Below are positions 1-9,639 of a stretch of 64,000 nucleotides of DNA, piece after piece; position 1 is the first letter of the stretch; each line of letters opens with the position of its first letter. Source of the stretch: Bacteroidota bacterium. GTDB lineage: Bacteria; Bacteroidota; Ignavibacteria; Ignavibacteriales; Melioribacteraceae. A program made the translations under genes and the position numbers. A model generated the notes under the pieces. It was given only the letters and a program-made list of their open reading frames with translations, did not search any database and was not told where the DNA came from. The DNA is taken from assembly GCA_023381535.1 (NCBI GenBank), contig JAMCSN010000003.1, forward strand, positions 34,963-98,962, read 5' to 3'.

Positions 1-903
1 GCCAATACCGGGATCGACAATGATGTTTTTTATTCCATGTTTCTTCGCCATCTCAACTTTTTCGATAAGATAGTCGAAAACTTCCGATACTACATCATCA
101 TAGTAAGGATTCTCTTGCATGGTTTTCGGATTACCTTTCATGTGCATCAAAATAACTGTAGCGCTGTGCCGCTTTGCAACCTCGATCATTTTCGGATCAG
201 TGCTAAAAGAACTGATATCGTTTACAATTTTTGCACCGCGCAATAAACATTCCTCAGCAACTTTAGATTTTGTCGTGTCGATTGAGATTATTACTTTTGG
301 ATTTTGCTTTAGTATTTCTTCTACTACCGGAACTACACGTCTTAGCTCTTCCTCTTCGGAAATCGGTTCGGAACCTGGACGGCTTGATTCGCCGCCAATA
401 TCAAGTATCTCGGCGCCGTCTTCCAAAAGTCTTAAACCGTGCGCAACAGCCGCATCTTTTTCAAAAAATTTTCCGCCGTCGGAAAATGAGTCCGGTGTTA
501 CGTTAAGAATTCCAACTATGTGAGCTTTGTCTTGAGGGAAACTAATTTCTCCTATCAAAAAAGAATTATTATCGTAATCGTTAATTTTTTGGAGAGTCCG
601 AAGAACATTCCTTCCACAATCTTCATTTCCTATTGCAATTATTGCTTTTGCGAGTTCCTTAAATACTACAAACGAACCGAGAGCAAGAAGGTCTGAAAAC
701 TTATCACCCCTGATGCCGGTGGTGTAGCAAATTTCTTTGTTGCTTAGAATAATTTTTTTAATTCGCTGTGCCAGCTTAAAATCAATTTCTCGGATCTCCA
801 ACGCATGTAAATCCTTTTCGTGAAGGTCGCGGTAAATGTTATACTTTGTACTATAACGCTTAAAAACATTGGGATAGAAAATATCAACCAGTTGAATTGT
901 CAA
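1..903 (-). CDS. folP: dihydropteroate synthase, 3' end beyond window
   Basis: Makes dihydropteroate from pterin pyrophosphate and p-aminobenzoate in folate synthesis. The visible 301 residues contain the core start IVGILNVTPDSFSDGG near residue 124, IGGESSRPGSEP near residue 165-180 and VDPGIG at the window edge. The start is the TTG at 903, six bases after a GAGG ribosome site; the overlapping ATG upstream reads into a stop. About 123 residues precede the conserved core, unlike the short E. coli enzyme, so this is a long-form FolP with an N-terminal extension of unknown role. The C-terminus is missing only because the window ends. Identity is secure; the start is likely. Confidence 0.93.
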   Translation of the reverse strand, partial: MTIQLVDIFYPNVFKRYSTKYNIYRDLHEKDLHALEIREIDFKLAQRIKKIILSNKEICYTTGIRGDKFSDLLALGSFVVFKELAKAIIAIGNEDCGRNVLRTLQKINDYDNNSFLIGEISFPQDKAHIVGILNVTPDSFSDGGKFFEKDAAVAHGLRLLEDGAEILDIGGESSRPGSEPISEEEELRRVVPVVEEILKQNPKVIISIDTTKSKVAEECLLRGAKIVNDISSFSTDPKMIEVAKRHSATVILMHMKGNPKTMQENPYYDDVVSEVFDYLIEKVEMAKKHGIKNIIVDPGIG

Positions 904-998
904 TCATAACCTCGATGATTGATTGTTAGAAAACGAACACATTAGAAACGTTTCTAAAATAAGTATTTTGATAGGGTTCTACAAAGCAAGAATAAATT

Positions 999-1661
999 TT
1001 AAGAAACGGAATTTACAAACTCTACAGTAGCTGCCGTGATGTTGTCCTTGCTGTAAATTGCATTGCCGATAACGAAAACATTGCATCCCGCTTTGGAAAC
1101 TTCTTTAACGTTTTGAATGTCTATTCCTCCGTCAACTTCGATAAGAAATTTTGCAGAGCGCTTTTCTCTAATTTCCGCCAGGTCTTTTATTTTGCGAACG
1201 GAGCTTTCAATAAAACGCTGCCCGCCGAATCCCGGGTTAACTGACATCACAAGTACCAAATCAACAATTTCTAAAATCTCATCGAGAGTATTTAACGGCG
1301 TAGCTGGATTTATGGCAACACCGGCTTTCGCCCCGAGTTCTTTTATTTTTGTGATTGTGCGATTCAAATGCACAACTTCTTCTTGATGAACTGTTAACGA
1401 ATTGGCTCCGGCACTGACAAAGTTCTCTAGCAAAGCATCTGGATTCTTAATCATTAGGTGCGCGTCGATTGGAAGTTTTGTTACTTTTTTAATTGCTTTA
1501 ACAACAGTAGGACCAAATGTTAGGTTTGGAACGAACTGCCCGTCCATAATATCGCAGTGAATCCATTTAGCTCCGCCGAGTTCAACATATCGTATTTGCT
1601 GCGACAGATTCGAAAAATCTGCTGTAAGAATTGAAGGAGCTATTATTTTTTGGCTGTTCAT
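999..1661 (-). CDS. rpe: ribulose-phosphate 3-epimerase
   Basis: Interconverts ribulose 5-phosphate and xylulose 5-phosphate in the pentose phosphate pathway. At 220 residues it has the family length. Visible motifs are IAPSILTADF at the N-terminus, HCDIMDGQFVPN and DAHLMI (metal-binding His/Asp residues), NPGFGGQ (phosphate loop) and EVDGGI (catalytic Asp). Its ATG overlaps the stop of the upstream PASTA gene by four bases, so the two are translated from one message. Confidence 0.97.
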   Translation of the reverse strand: MNSQKIIAPSILTADFSNLSQQIRYVELGGAKWIHCDIMDGQFVPNLTFGPTVVKAIKKVTKLPIDAHLMIKNPDALLENFVSAGANSLTVHQEEVVHLNRTITKIKELGAKAGVAINPATPLNTLDEILEIVDLVLVMSVNPGFGGQRFIESSVRKIKDLAEIREKRSAKFLIEVDGGIDIQNVKEVSKAGCNVFVIGNAIYSKDNITAATVEFVNSVS

Positions 1662-2401
1662 CTTTTGTCACCAAACTTAGTTTGCGTTAGAACTACATTC
1701 ACGCTATCGCCAAGACTCACCAAACTATTTTCCGCCGGTTGCTGATCAACAATCGTGTTCGGCAAAAGTGTCGGTGAATTAATAAATGTTTTATTGCCAA
1801 CCTTCAAAGATAAGCCTCTTAAGATTCCTTCTGCTTCAACCAAAGATTTACCGAGCAAGTTCGGCACTCTTATCATTCCGACCTTAGGACCAACGCTGAC
1901 TTTCAGATTAACAATTGTTCCCTTGGCAATTTCTTTTCCTTCAAAATATTGCTGCTCTACAATTGTATTAAGCGGAAATTCCGATTCAACCGAATCAACT
2001 TTACCGAGATTTAGTCCCGTTCTTGCCAGCGTTAACTGTGCTTCACGAAAACTTTTTGTTATTAACGAAGGCATCTTAACCATCGGTTCGCCGCCGCTGA
2101 CTGTAAGATAAACTCTGCGGTTAACCTTAACAACCGTGTTTGCATTCGGTTTTTGGTAAATGACTTGATCTTTCTGGTACTTGTCATCGAATCGCGATGT
2201 CTCTACGATAGGATTTAACCCGGCATTTGTTAGTATTCTGATTGCTTCGTCTTTGTTCTTCCCGACAACGTTCGGCACTGCTTCCTCTTTGCCGCTGACG
2301 TACAGAGGGAAAATTACGTCATCAAGAACAACTAAGAATGCAACAAATCCTATAAAACAAACTAATAATATTTTCCAAAATTTTTTTGACGGCTTTTTCA
2401 T
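1658..2401 (-). CDS. PASTA-domain membrane protein
   Basis: 247 residues: a short basic N-terminus, one membrane helix at about residues 10-31, then three extracytoplasmic PASTA repeats at about 43-103, 108-173 and 177-240, each opening with a P-x-(V/L)-(V/I/L)-(G/T)-K type motif (VPNVVGKN, MPSLITKS, VPNLLGKS). PASTA domains usually bind cell-wall material and are attached to Ser/Thr kinases or penicillin-binding proteins; here there is no catalytic domain. It precedes rpe with a four-base overlap. A role at the envelope is inferred; the ligand is unknown. Confidence 0.88.
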   Translation of the reverse strand: MKKPSKKFWKILLVCFIGFVAFLVVLDDVIFPLYVSGKEEAVPNVVGKNKDEAIRILTNAGLNPIVETSRFDDKYQKDQVIYQKPNANTVVKVNRRVYLTVSGGEPMVKMPSLITKSFREAQLTLARTGLNLGKVDSVESEFPLNTIVEQQYFEGKEIAKGTIVNLKVSVGPKVGMIRVPNLLGKSLVEAEGILRGLSLKVGNKTFINSPTLLPNTIVDQQPAENSLVSLGDSVNVVLTQTKFGDKR

Positions 2402-2535
2402 AACTGAAATATATTAAACCTATTTCTTATGACAAAATTAAGAGTCTCTTGATTGCAGATACTTTGCTTCTTGGTAATTTTTTTGATTAATTTCTCACTG
2501 CAATCAAACTCTTATTCAAACAAGTGTAGAAACCC

Positions 2536-3780
2536 ATGAAAAACATACTTTGTATTTTCGAAGACGAAGGATTCAAAAATTTCTTGCCGCTCACATATTT
2601 GCGCCCGGTTTATGATCTTCGCTGCGGTATTCTTACGTTAAGAGAGAAAATATCTTTACGCTTCCCTTCCAAATCGTTGGTACTACATTCCCGGAGTTAC
2701 CTGAATTCTGTTTTAAGAGAACGCTACCCAAAGTTTGCTGTGAATGAGTTTGATCCATCGGAAATATTATTTGTCAATGGCAGTATCATCCTTACAAAAG
2801 AAAACGCAAAACAAATTGCCAAGCTCGAGCTCAACAAGGTTTTAGTTACAAACGACGGTTCGGTTGCGGCTGCTCGACTCTCACCAGATAAACTAAAGAA
2901 CTTAAAAAATTCCGACTCCGGATTTTTGCAATTTGATTCGCTCTCTGACGTAAAGCGAGTTAACACAAATATTAATCTTCTTAACTATCCATGGGATTTG
3001 GTAAATCTTAACGGCGAAGAAATCAAAAATGATTTTGCTTTGTTGGTTAAAAGATCATCCGATAGTAATCTTAAGAAGTTGCGCGCAGTAGAGTTTAAGA
3101 ACAAAAAAAATATTTTTATTTCAAGCGGAGCTGTGATTGACCCTTTCGTTTTTATGGACGCATCGAACGGGCCAATCTACATCGGAAAAAATGCGTATGT
3201 AATGTCTCACACGGTAATCCAAGGTCCCGCATTCATCGGAAACGATACGTTGGTTAAATCGCACGCCGCAATTTATCATAACACCAGCATCGGCGAAGTT
3301 TGTAAAGTCGGCGGCGAAGTTGAATCGTCTATAATTCATTCTTATTCAAACAAACAGCATGAAGGATTTCTCGGCCACTCGTATCTTGGAAGCTGGGTGA
3401 ATCTTGGTGCGAGCACAAACAACAGTGATTTGAAAAACAATTATTCCAATGTCTCTGTTCTGCTTAACGGAAAACCGATCGACACAAATTCTCAATTTGT
3501 CGGATTGATAATGGGCGATCACTCGAAGACCGCTATCAACACGATGTTCAACACAGGTACGGTTATTGGCGTTTCATGTAATGTTTTCGGAGCGGGATTT
3601 CCATCGCGTTATCTTCCTTCGTTCAGCTGGGGCGGTTCCGATTTATTGCAAACCTACGACATAAACAAGTCGATAGAAGCAGCAAAAGTTGTGACGGCTC
3701 GTAGAGGCATTGCTATGTCGGAAAACGAAATCAATTTGTTGAAATATATATTTGAGTTGACTGCAGCCGAACGAAAATGA
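2536..3780 (+). CDS. GlmU family sugar nucleotidyltransferase-like protein
   Basis: 414 residues resembling the alternative GlmU family of Bacteroidota. The N-terminal half (about 1-190) starts MKNILCIFEDEGF and contains LTYLRPVYDLRCG, but lacks the classical LAAGxGTRM pyrophosphorylase loop. From about residue 190 on there are hexapeptide repeats of a left-handed beta helix (for example GKNAYVMSHTVIQGPAFIG), as in acyltransferase domains. The likely role is sugar-1-phosphate nucleotidyl/acetyl transfer for cell-wall or surface sugars; exact substrate cannot be read. It starts 134 bases from the divergent PASTA gene. Confidence 0.8.
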   Translation: MKNILCIFEDEGFKNFLPLTYLRPVYDLRCGILTLREKISLRFPSKSLVLHSRSYLNSVLRERYPKFAVNEFDPSEILFVNGSIILTKENAKQIAKLELNKVLVTNDGSVAAARLSPDKLKNLKNSDSGFLQFDSLSDVKRVNTNINLLNYPWDLVNLNGEEIKNDFALLVKRSSDSNLKKLRAVEFKNKKNIFISSGAVIDPFVFMDASNGPIYIGKNAYVMSHTVIQGPAFIGNDTLVKSHAAIYHNTSIGEVCKVGGEVESSIIHSYSNKQHEGFLGHSYLGSWVNLGASTNNSDLKNNYSNVSVLLNGKPIDTNSQFVGLIMGDHSKTAINTMFNTGTVIGVSCNVFGAGFPSRYLPSFSWGGSDLLQTYDINKSIEAAKVVTARRGIAMSENEINLLKYIFELTAAERK

Positions 3781-3825
3781 ACTACCGATTTACAACACTC
3801 TCATTCGAAACCGTTTTGATTAAAA

Positions 3826-5436
3826 ATGTATAAGAATTATTTCTACTTATCCCGTTGCGTTGATGAATTGAAATTACTTCTCACCGGCAAACGAATTTTA
3901 GAAGCGTACACACAAGAGAAGGGCAAATTATTTCTTCACGTACCGGATAACGATAATCCTTATTTTCATATTATCATCTCGGTTAATCCGCAGCAACCAT
4001 ACATTACTTTTAAGCATGAACACCACAAGGCGAAAAAGAATACAGCCGGTTTCTTTGCTGAAGATTTTCCCGCTTTAATCCGTTCAATCAACATCGCATT
4101 CGGTGATAGAATTATTCTAATGGAATTGGAGAATGCTCGGCTTTTCATTTTTTTCAGAGGAGCCCAAAGCAATATTTACTTTGTTAATAATGACGGTAAT
4201 GTTAAATCGTTTAAGAAGATCACGGGCAAAGAAAACAAAGAGATAGTTGAGGAAATCGATTGTCTCGAGTTTATGGATTCCGCGAAAGCAGTTTTAGACA
4301 AGATTGTCACCGGTTTCGATGAGACTCAAATGAGGAAAATGAATTCAATCGGAAAAGAAATTATAAGAGAAGCGGAATTACGCGAAGGTGCGTTCACAGA
4401 AAAAGTTTTAGATACTCTGAACGAAGTAAACAATTCGAAAATCGCTGTGTACTTTGATCCGGAATCAAACAAGCCGCGATTTCATCCATCAACATTCAAA
4501 ACATTCCATTTGCCGGAAGATCATTTTGAGTTTGAAAGATACTCCGACGCTCTAAGCAAATATTTCTCGCTTACCTTCACAAAAAATAAAGAAGTTGATA
4601 TCAGAAAACAGATTGAGAAATATTTGAAAGTTGAAATAGAACGACTTGCAAATAAGTTGAACAATTTGAAGGCGAGAGTGGAAAATGGCTCGAAGGAAAA
4701 TGTTTACAGACGAAACGCCGATTTACTTTTAGCGAACATTCACCGGCTCCGAAAAGGGATGAAAGAAATCGCATTGGAAGAATTTCCGGCGAACAAAGAA
4801 ACTTTGATTACACTTGATGAGAAACTCTCGCCTAGTAAAAATGTTGAAAAGTATTATGACAAAGCGCGATCGGAAAAAATTGAATTTGAAAAATCAAAAC
4901 AGCTTTTGCTAACCGCTTCCAAAGAATACGGAAGACTAATCGGTTTGCGTGAAAAACTCGATAAGACGGATAATCAAGAAGATATTTTAGCAATCAAAAA
5001 AGAATTGAAGATGAAAACACAACACTCACCTAGCGAAGATAAATCCGAGAAATTTTCTTTTCGGCACTACTTACTTGCCGGGAAGTATCACATTTATGTC
5101 GGTAAGGATAGCAAGAACAATGACCAGCTTACTACAAAATTTGCGAAACAAAACGATTTCTGGTTTCATGCGCGATCTGTTTCGGGATCGCATGTTGTAT
5201 TGAGAGTGGAGAACACAAAAGAAGTGATTCCCAAAAACATTTTACAGAATGTAGCTTCCGTTGCGGCATTCTACAGCAAAGCAAAGACATCTAAGCTGGC
5301 ATCTGTTACATACACACTAAAAAAATATGTGATAAAAAATCAAAGACACGAACCGGGACAGGTAACCGTTACCAAAGAAAATGTTCTGCTCGTCAAACCC
5401 GAAATTCCAAAAGACTGCGAACCGGTAACGGAATAA
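3826..5436 (+). CDS. rqcH: NFACT family protein, RqcH-like ribosome quality control factor
   Basis: 536 residues. NFACT-N comes first, with the conserved Asp-Arg pair at D94-R95 (FGDRIIL); a long helical coiled-coil region lies at about 250-400, and the NFACT-R motif WFHARSVSGSHVVLR at about 446-460. RqcH binds stalled 50S subunits and recruits tRNA-Ala for C-terminal tailing; older annotation calls the family fibronectin-binding protein. The Asp-Arg pair needed for tailing is present, supporting an active factor. It converges on the SDR gene with only two bases between stops. Confidence 0.87.
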   Translation: MYKNYFYLSRCVDELKLLLTGKRILEAYTQEKGKLFLHVPDNDNPYFHIIISVNPQQPYITFKHEHHKAKKNTAGFFAEDFPALIRSINIAFGDRIILMELENARLFIFFRGAQSNIYFVNNDGNVKSFKKITGKENKEIVEEIDCLEFMDSAKAVLDKIVTGFDETQMRKMNSIGKEIIREAELREGAFTEKVLDTLNEVNNSKIAVYFDPESNKPRFHPSTFKTFHLPEDHFEFERYSDALSKYFSLTFTKNKEVDIRKQIEKYLKVEIERLANKLNNLKARVENGSKENVYRRNADLLLANIHRLRKGMKEIALEEFPANKETLITLDEKLSPSKNVEKYYDKARSEKIEFEKSKQLLLTASKEYGRLIGLREKLDKTDNQEDILAIKKELKMKTQHSPSEDKSEKFSFRHYLLAGKYHIYVGKDSKNNDQLTTKFAKQNDFWFHARSVSGSHVVLRVENTKEVIPKNILQNVASVAAFYSKAKTSKLASVTYTLKKYVIKNQRHEPGQVTVTKENVLLVKPEIPKDCEPVTE

Positions 5437-5438
5437 AT

Positions 5439-6263
5439 TTATGCTCTACCCTTCCACGTTTCCATACTTCTGTTAACGCCCAATAAGATCATCAGTTTCT
5501 GAAACCAAACGTCCGGCAGAATTCCTCTAAGAATTATCGTCAGCCTCAAACTTCGTGGACGTCTAACGGAATATTTTCCTTTTTTTAAGGCGCCGTCAAC
5601 AATCGCACGTGCGATTACGTCATGACTTTTTACCAGCGGTACGATTAAGTTGCCGAGAAATCCAAGTTTGGCGCCTTCAAACATTCCTTTCGCTAAGTAG
5701 CTCGGATGAATTGACGACCACCGAACTCCGTGCTTTCCATTATTCCAAGACTCGAATCGCATTGATTCAGTTAAGCCCCACACGCCCCATTTCGTTGCGT
5801 CATAAACCGATAAACCGGCAACACCTACCAATGCACTCGCTGAAGAAATATTAACAATGTGGCCGGAATTTCTTTCATACATTTCTGGGAGGACTGCTCT
5901 AATCGTGTAGAGCATTGATGTCAGATTGACTTGAATTGTTTTTTCCCAAACTTCGTCAGTTTGATCAAGAAGTTCTCCTCCTTTTACGTAACCCGCATTG
6001 TTGATCAAAATGTCCGTTCCGCCCATTTCTTTTTTTGCTTTCTTAGCTAAGTCGTAAACTTTTTCCTTGTCTGTTACATCGCAGATGTGAGTAAATACTT
6101 TTCCGCCGAGACTTTCCAATTCAGATTTAGCCCGTTTGAGTTCTTTCCCGTTAATATCCCAGATAGTAACAGTGCATTTTTCTTTGATGAGAAGCTTGGC
6201 GGTTGCAAAGCCGATTCCCATTGCGCCGCCGGTTACAATTGCACGTTTGCCGCTTAGATCCAT
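5439..6263 (-). CDS. short-chain dehydrogenase/reductase
   Basis: 274 residues, classical SDR fold. TGGAMGIG (residues 11-18) is the NAD(P)-binding glycine motif, NNAG near 88 stabilises the sheet, ISSAS holds the catalytic Ser and YDATK the Tyr-x3-Lys pair. An N-terminal WDIN after strand 2 hints at NAD rather than NADP preference. The C-terminal 60 residues are basic and hydrophobic (RRPRSLRLTIILRG), possibly membrane-associating. The substrate is unknown. It stands alone, between convergent rqcH and the divergent glycosyltransferase operon. Confidence 0.88.
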   Translation of the reverse strand: MDLSGKRAIVTGGAMGIGFATAKLLIKEKCTVTIWDINGKELKRAKSELESLGGKVFTHICDVTDKEKVYDLAKKAKKEMGGTDILINNAGYVKGGELLDQTDEVWEKTIQVNLTSMLYTIRAVLPEMYERNSGHIVNISSASALVGVAGLSVYDATKWGVWGLTESMRFESWNNGKHGVRWSSIHPSYLAKGMFEGAKLGFLGNLIVPLVKSHDVIARAIVDGALKKGKYSVRRPRSLRLTIILRGILPDVWFQKLMILLGVNRSMETWKGRA

Positions 6264-6405
6264 TTTATCTCCATTTATAAATTGACTTCTCTCAACGCTT
6301 CATTGATGGAGTATCATATTCTTTGTAAATTGAAATAGTAATTAACTCAGTGAAATGTAATTTTTATTCACTTTGATATCAATTTCTTTTTCCCATGAGT
6401 AGAAT

Positions 6406-7452
6406 TTGGCTGAGACTAAGATAGACAAAGAAAAAGTTAAAAAAATACTAGTCATCAAGCTGAGAGGCATTGGTGATGTTGTCCTTTCGACCGTTGTTTT
6501 GAATAATCTTAGAAAAGATTTTCCAAACACGCAGATAGATTATTTGGTGGAAGCGCCTTCCATGCCAGGTTTAGCCGGACTAAAAGACGTAAACCAAGTT
6601 CTGATTTTTGAAAGGAAGGACTTTTGGAAAAAGGTTTCGCTTATTAGCCGGATCAGAAAAAACCATTATGATCTCGTGTTAGATTTCTTTACTAATCCAT
6701 CAACAGCAATAATTACTTTCTTAAGTGGAGCAAAATACAGAGTTGGTTTTCCATACAGAGGAAGAACTTACGCATACAACATTTTCGGACCGGCTGAAAG
6801 AGGTAAATATCATGCGGCACAACTTCACCTTGAAACACTGAAGCTTCTCGGACTTAGTCATGAAGAAAAAGAACTTCATTACTTTATCAGTTCATCTGCC
6901 TTATCGTTTGCTGATAAATATTTTAGTACAATTTTTTCAGATAAAGATTTTGTTGTTGGTGTATGTCCTACTGGCGGATGGGCATCCAAAAAATGCGACC
7001 TGGAAAAGTTTGCTGAAATTTCCGATGCGATCAAATCAAAGTACAACTTCAAGATACTCATCTTATGGGGACATTCTGATGAAGACGATGCTAGGAAAAT
7101 CCAGCAGATGATGAAACACGAATCATTTCTTGCTCCTTTTACTTCAATTCAAGAATTGGCTGCTCTAATTTCAAAATGCAAAGTATTAATCGCTAACGAT
7201 AGCGGCCCGATGCATATTTCTACTGCAGTAGGCACACCGGTTCTGAGTCTTCATGGTCCGACAAATCCATTAATGCAAGGACCATTTGGAGAAAAACACG
7301 AATGGATTCAACTGACCGGGTTGGAGTGTATTAACTGTAACTTGTTGGTTTGTCCGCGCAAGCACGAATGCTTTCTTGAAATGCCAACAGATAAAATTTT
7401 AGCTAAAGTAACTAACTTACTTCATAAAAATAATTTGTATCCATTACCTTGA
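6406..7452 (+). CDS. glycosyltransferase family 9 protein, first of three
   Basis: 348 residues, ADP-heptose:LPS heptosyltransferase-like. KILVIKLRGIGDVVLST at the N-terminus is the GT9 acceptor-side motif and NDSGPMHISTAVGTPV near 265 the donor-side motif. Near the C-terminus a C-x2-C-x4-C-x4-C set (CINCNLLVCPRKHEC) is present. A TTG start at 6406 is forced: an in-frame stop lies two codons upstream and the conserved motif begins at residue 12. It overlaps the next gene by four bases (TTGA). Likely adds a heptose-like sugar to a surface glycan; acceptor unknown. Confidence 0.9.
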   Translation: MAETKIDKEKVKKILVIKLRGIGDVVLSTVVLNNLRKDFPNTQIDYLVEAPSMPGLAGLKDVNQVLIFERKDFWKKVSLISRIRKNHYDLVLDFFTNPSTAIITFLSGAKYRVGFPYRGRTYAYNIFGPAERGKYHAAQLHLETLKLLGLSHEEKELHYFISSSALSFADKYFSTIFSDKDFVVGVCPTGGWASKKCDLEKFAEISDAIKSKYNFKILILWGHSDEDDARKIQQMMKHESFLAPFTSIQELAALISKCKVLIANDSGPMHISTAVGTPVLSLHGPTNPLMQGPFGEKHEWIQLTGLECINCNLLVCPRKHECFLEMPTDKILAKVTNLLHKNNLYPLP

Positions 7453-8528
7453 AAGATATAGAAATTCTTCTTAGACGTTTTTTGCTTAAGTTGCTTTTGT
7501 TGGTGAAACAAAAACCAAAGCGTTTGTCGCTTCCTGTATTTGGCAGGGAATCAAAGATTTTGTTTATCCGTCTCAACCGAATTGGCGATGCACTTGTAAC
7601 TACCCCACTTCTCTCAGAAATTAAGAAACAGATCGGTTGCAAAGTTTTTGTTCTTTCTTCTAACAGTAACTACTTTATTTTTGAAAATCCTAAATTAGCC
7701 GACGAAATAATTGTTTATCGGAAAAAGGTTAACGGAATTTTTTCTTTAATTAAGATGATTAACAAAATTGGATTTGATGCAGTTGTTGATCTTCACGATG
7801 ATGTTTCATCAACAGTGAGCTATTTAATTGCTTTTAGCAAAGTGAATTACAAGTTTGGATTGAACAAGAAGAACGCAAAGTTATTCACACACACTGTAGA
7901 AAAATTAGATCCAGCAAAATATCATGTTGTTGATCGTGTGATGGAATTCGGCAAGCTTTTCAATCTAAATCTTGATCGCTCAAGAATTAACATTGTATAT
8001 GACGCTACATCCGATGCATCAACAAAGGCTGAAGCATTTATAGAAAAGCATTATGCAAACAAGAAATTTTTGTTGGGGATCAACATTTCTGCCGGTAGTG
8101 ATGCACGATTCTGGGGCAAGCAAAATTTTAAGCGTTTAGTTGCTGATCTATCCGGATATGAGTTAAATCTACTTTTGATGTGTGCCGAAAGAGATCTAAA
8201 AACTGCAATAGAAATTGCCGAAGGCAAAATTCCAATATTTTACCGACCCGTCTTCGATCAATTTTGCGCCATGATCCATAAACTTGATTTTATATTGACA
8301 CCTGATACTTCGATTGTTCATATTGCCTCGGCATTTAATAAACCGTTGTTTGGTATTTATGTAAAGTATAACACCAGAGACATAATCTGGTCGCCTTATC
8401 GCTCTCCGTTTGAACGTATTATTACAGAAGAACCGACATTAGAGAATGTTTCTTACGAGTCAGTTAAAGAAAAATTTTTCCCATTTTTTGAGAAATACTA
8501 TTATGGATACAAAAATCAAAACATGTAA
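7449..8528 (+). CDS. glycosyltransferase family 9 protein, second of three
   Basis: 359 residues with ILFIRLNRIGDALVTTPLL (N-terminal GT9 motif, about residues 37-55) and TPDTSIVHIASAFNKP (C-terminal donor motif, about 281-296). Unlike its two neighbours it lacks the C-terminal four-cysteine set. The TTG start overlaps the stop of the preceding gene. A basic, leucine-rich N-terminus (MKDIEILLRRFLLKLLLL) could attach it to the inner membrane face. Role in surface glycan assembly inferred from the family. Confidence 0.9.
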   Translation: MKDIEILLRRFLLKLLLLVKQKPKRLSLPVFGRESKILFIRLNRIGDALVTTPLLSEIKKQIGCKVFVLSSNSNYFIFENPKLADEIIVYRKKVNGIFSLIKMINKIGFDAVVDLHDDVSSTVSYLIAFSKVNYKFGLNKKNAKLFTHTVEKLDPAKYHVVDRVMEFGKLFNLNLDRSRINIVYDATSDASTKAEAFIEKHYANKKFLLGINISAGSDARFWGKQNFKRLVADLSGYELNLLLMCAERDLKTAIEIAEGKIPIFYRPVFDQFCAMIHKLDFILTPDTSIVHIASAFNKPLFGIYVKYNTRDIIWSPYRSPFERIITEEPTLENVSYESVKEKFFPFFEKYYYGYKNQNM

Positions 8529-9639
8529 AAACTTTAGCGGCTATAAGCCATGTTTTCCAGATCACGATTGCTTAAAAGATGGCTGCAAAGAATATAACCC
8601 AATGGGAACGCGGATTCTTATCATCAACCTCGACGCTATGGGAGATGTTTTGATGACAACTGCGCAGCTTCCGGCAATTAAAAGAAAATTTCCGCAGTCA
8701 ACTATTTATTGGATTACACTGAAAAATGCCGTTGGTCTGCTGGAATTTAATCCCTACATCGATAGAGTACTTCCATATGACTTCGAAAGTTTGTCTGTTC
8801 TTAGCTCTCTTCAGTTTGATATTGTCATGAACGTGGACAAGTCTTTACGCTCTGGGGCATTAACAATGCAAATAGATGCTAAAGAAAAGCTGGGTTTCGG
8901 AATCAACGAGCATGGGCAGATAATCCCACTCAACAAAGGTGCTGAATACAACTATCAACTTGGAATGGACGATCATCTGAAGTTTAAGGTCAATCAGAGA
9001 CTGGGACAAGATTATCTTGCCGAGACATTCGACTTGGGTTATGCACAGGATGAATATGTTTTTAATTTTTCAGAAGCTGAAAAAGAATTTATAGAGGAAT
9101 ATAAATCATCACTTGGAATAACCGGTGAAGATGAAATAATCGGTTTCAACACCGGCTGTTCTGAATTGTATCCAAACAAAAAAATGATGGTGGAACAACA
9201 CATAACGCTAATCGAAAAGTTTCTTTCTTATAAACGTTTTAAGATTATGCTCCTGGGCGGACCAGAAGACGAAGAAAGGAACAACACGATTGCCTCCCTA
9301 TTCCCCGGACAAGTAATAAACACACCGACGCGAGACGGCGTTCGACGAGGCGCGTGTTATGAGAACATTCCCAACGTTATAATCACAGGCGATTCATTCG
9401 GAATGCATCTTGCAATCGCTCTTAAGAAATTTACAATTGCTTGGTTCGGATTAAGCTGCTGGACTGAAATTGATTTGTATGATAGAGGCGTTAAGTTATT
9501 TCCTGAAGGTTTGTTTTGTGCGCCTTGCTGGAAAAAAGTTTGCCCATACAATCTTGAATGTGTTCAAATGATTGATTTGGAAAAAATCGTGAAAGAAACG
9601 GTGGGTTATTTTGATCGAAGCCGAAACAAAAAAAAATAA
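8503..9639 (+). CDS. glycosyltransferase family 9 protein with N-terminal cysteine cluster
   Basis: 378 residues from the ATG at 8503 (a TTG at 8446 would add 19 residues inside the previous gene; the ATG is preferred, still giving a 26-base overlap). GT9 motifs are ILIINLDAMGDVLMTT and TGDSFGMHLAIALKK. It carries two cysteine groups: C8, C17, C23, C28 ahead of the GT domain, and a C-terminal C-x2-C-x4-C-x4-C set (CAPCWKKVCPYNLEC) matching that of the first GT9 gene. The N-terminal group could hold zinc or an Fe-S cluster; that is inference. Confidence 0.88.
   Translation: MDTKIKTCKNFSGYKPCFPDHDCLKDGCKEYNPMGTRILIINLDAMGDVLMTTAQLPAIKRKFPQSTIYWITLKNAVGLLEFNPYIDRVLPYDFESLSVLSSLQFDIVMNVDKSLRSGALTMQIDAKEKLGFGINEHGQIIPLNKGAEYNYQLGMDDHLKFKVNQRLGQDYLAETFDLGYAQDEYVFNFSEAEKEFIEEYKSSLGITGEDEIIGFNTGCSELYPNKKMMVEQHITLIEKFLSYKRFKIMLLGGPEDEERNNTIASLFPGQVINTPTRDGVRRGACYENIPNVIITGDSFGMHLAIALKKFTIAWFGLSCWTEIDLYDRGVKLFPEGLFCAPCWKKVCPYNLECVQMIDLEKIVKETVGYFDRSRNKKK

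Noticed and set aside
6406..7452. Specific naming as waaF/waaC heptosyltransferase
   Set aside because: Only generic GT9 motifs are visible and the surface glycan is unknown.
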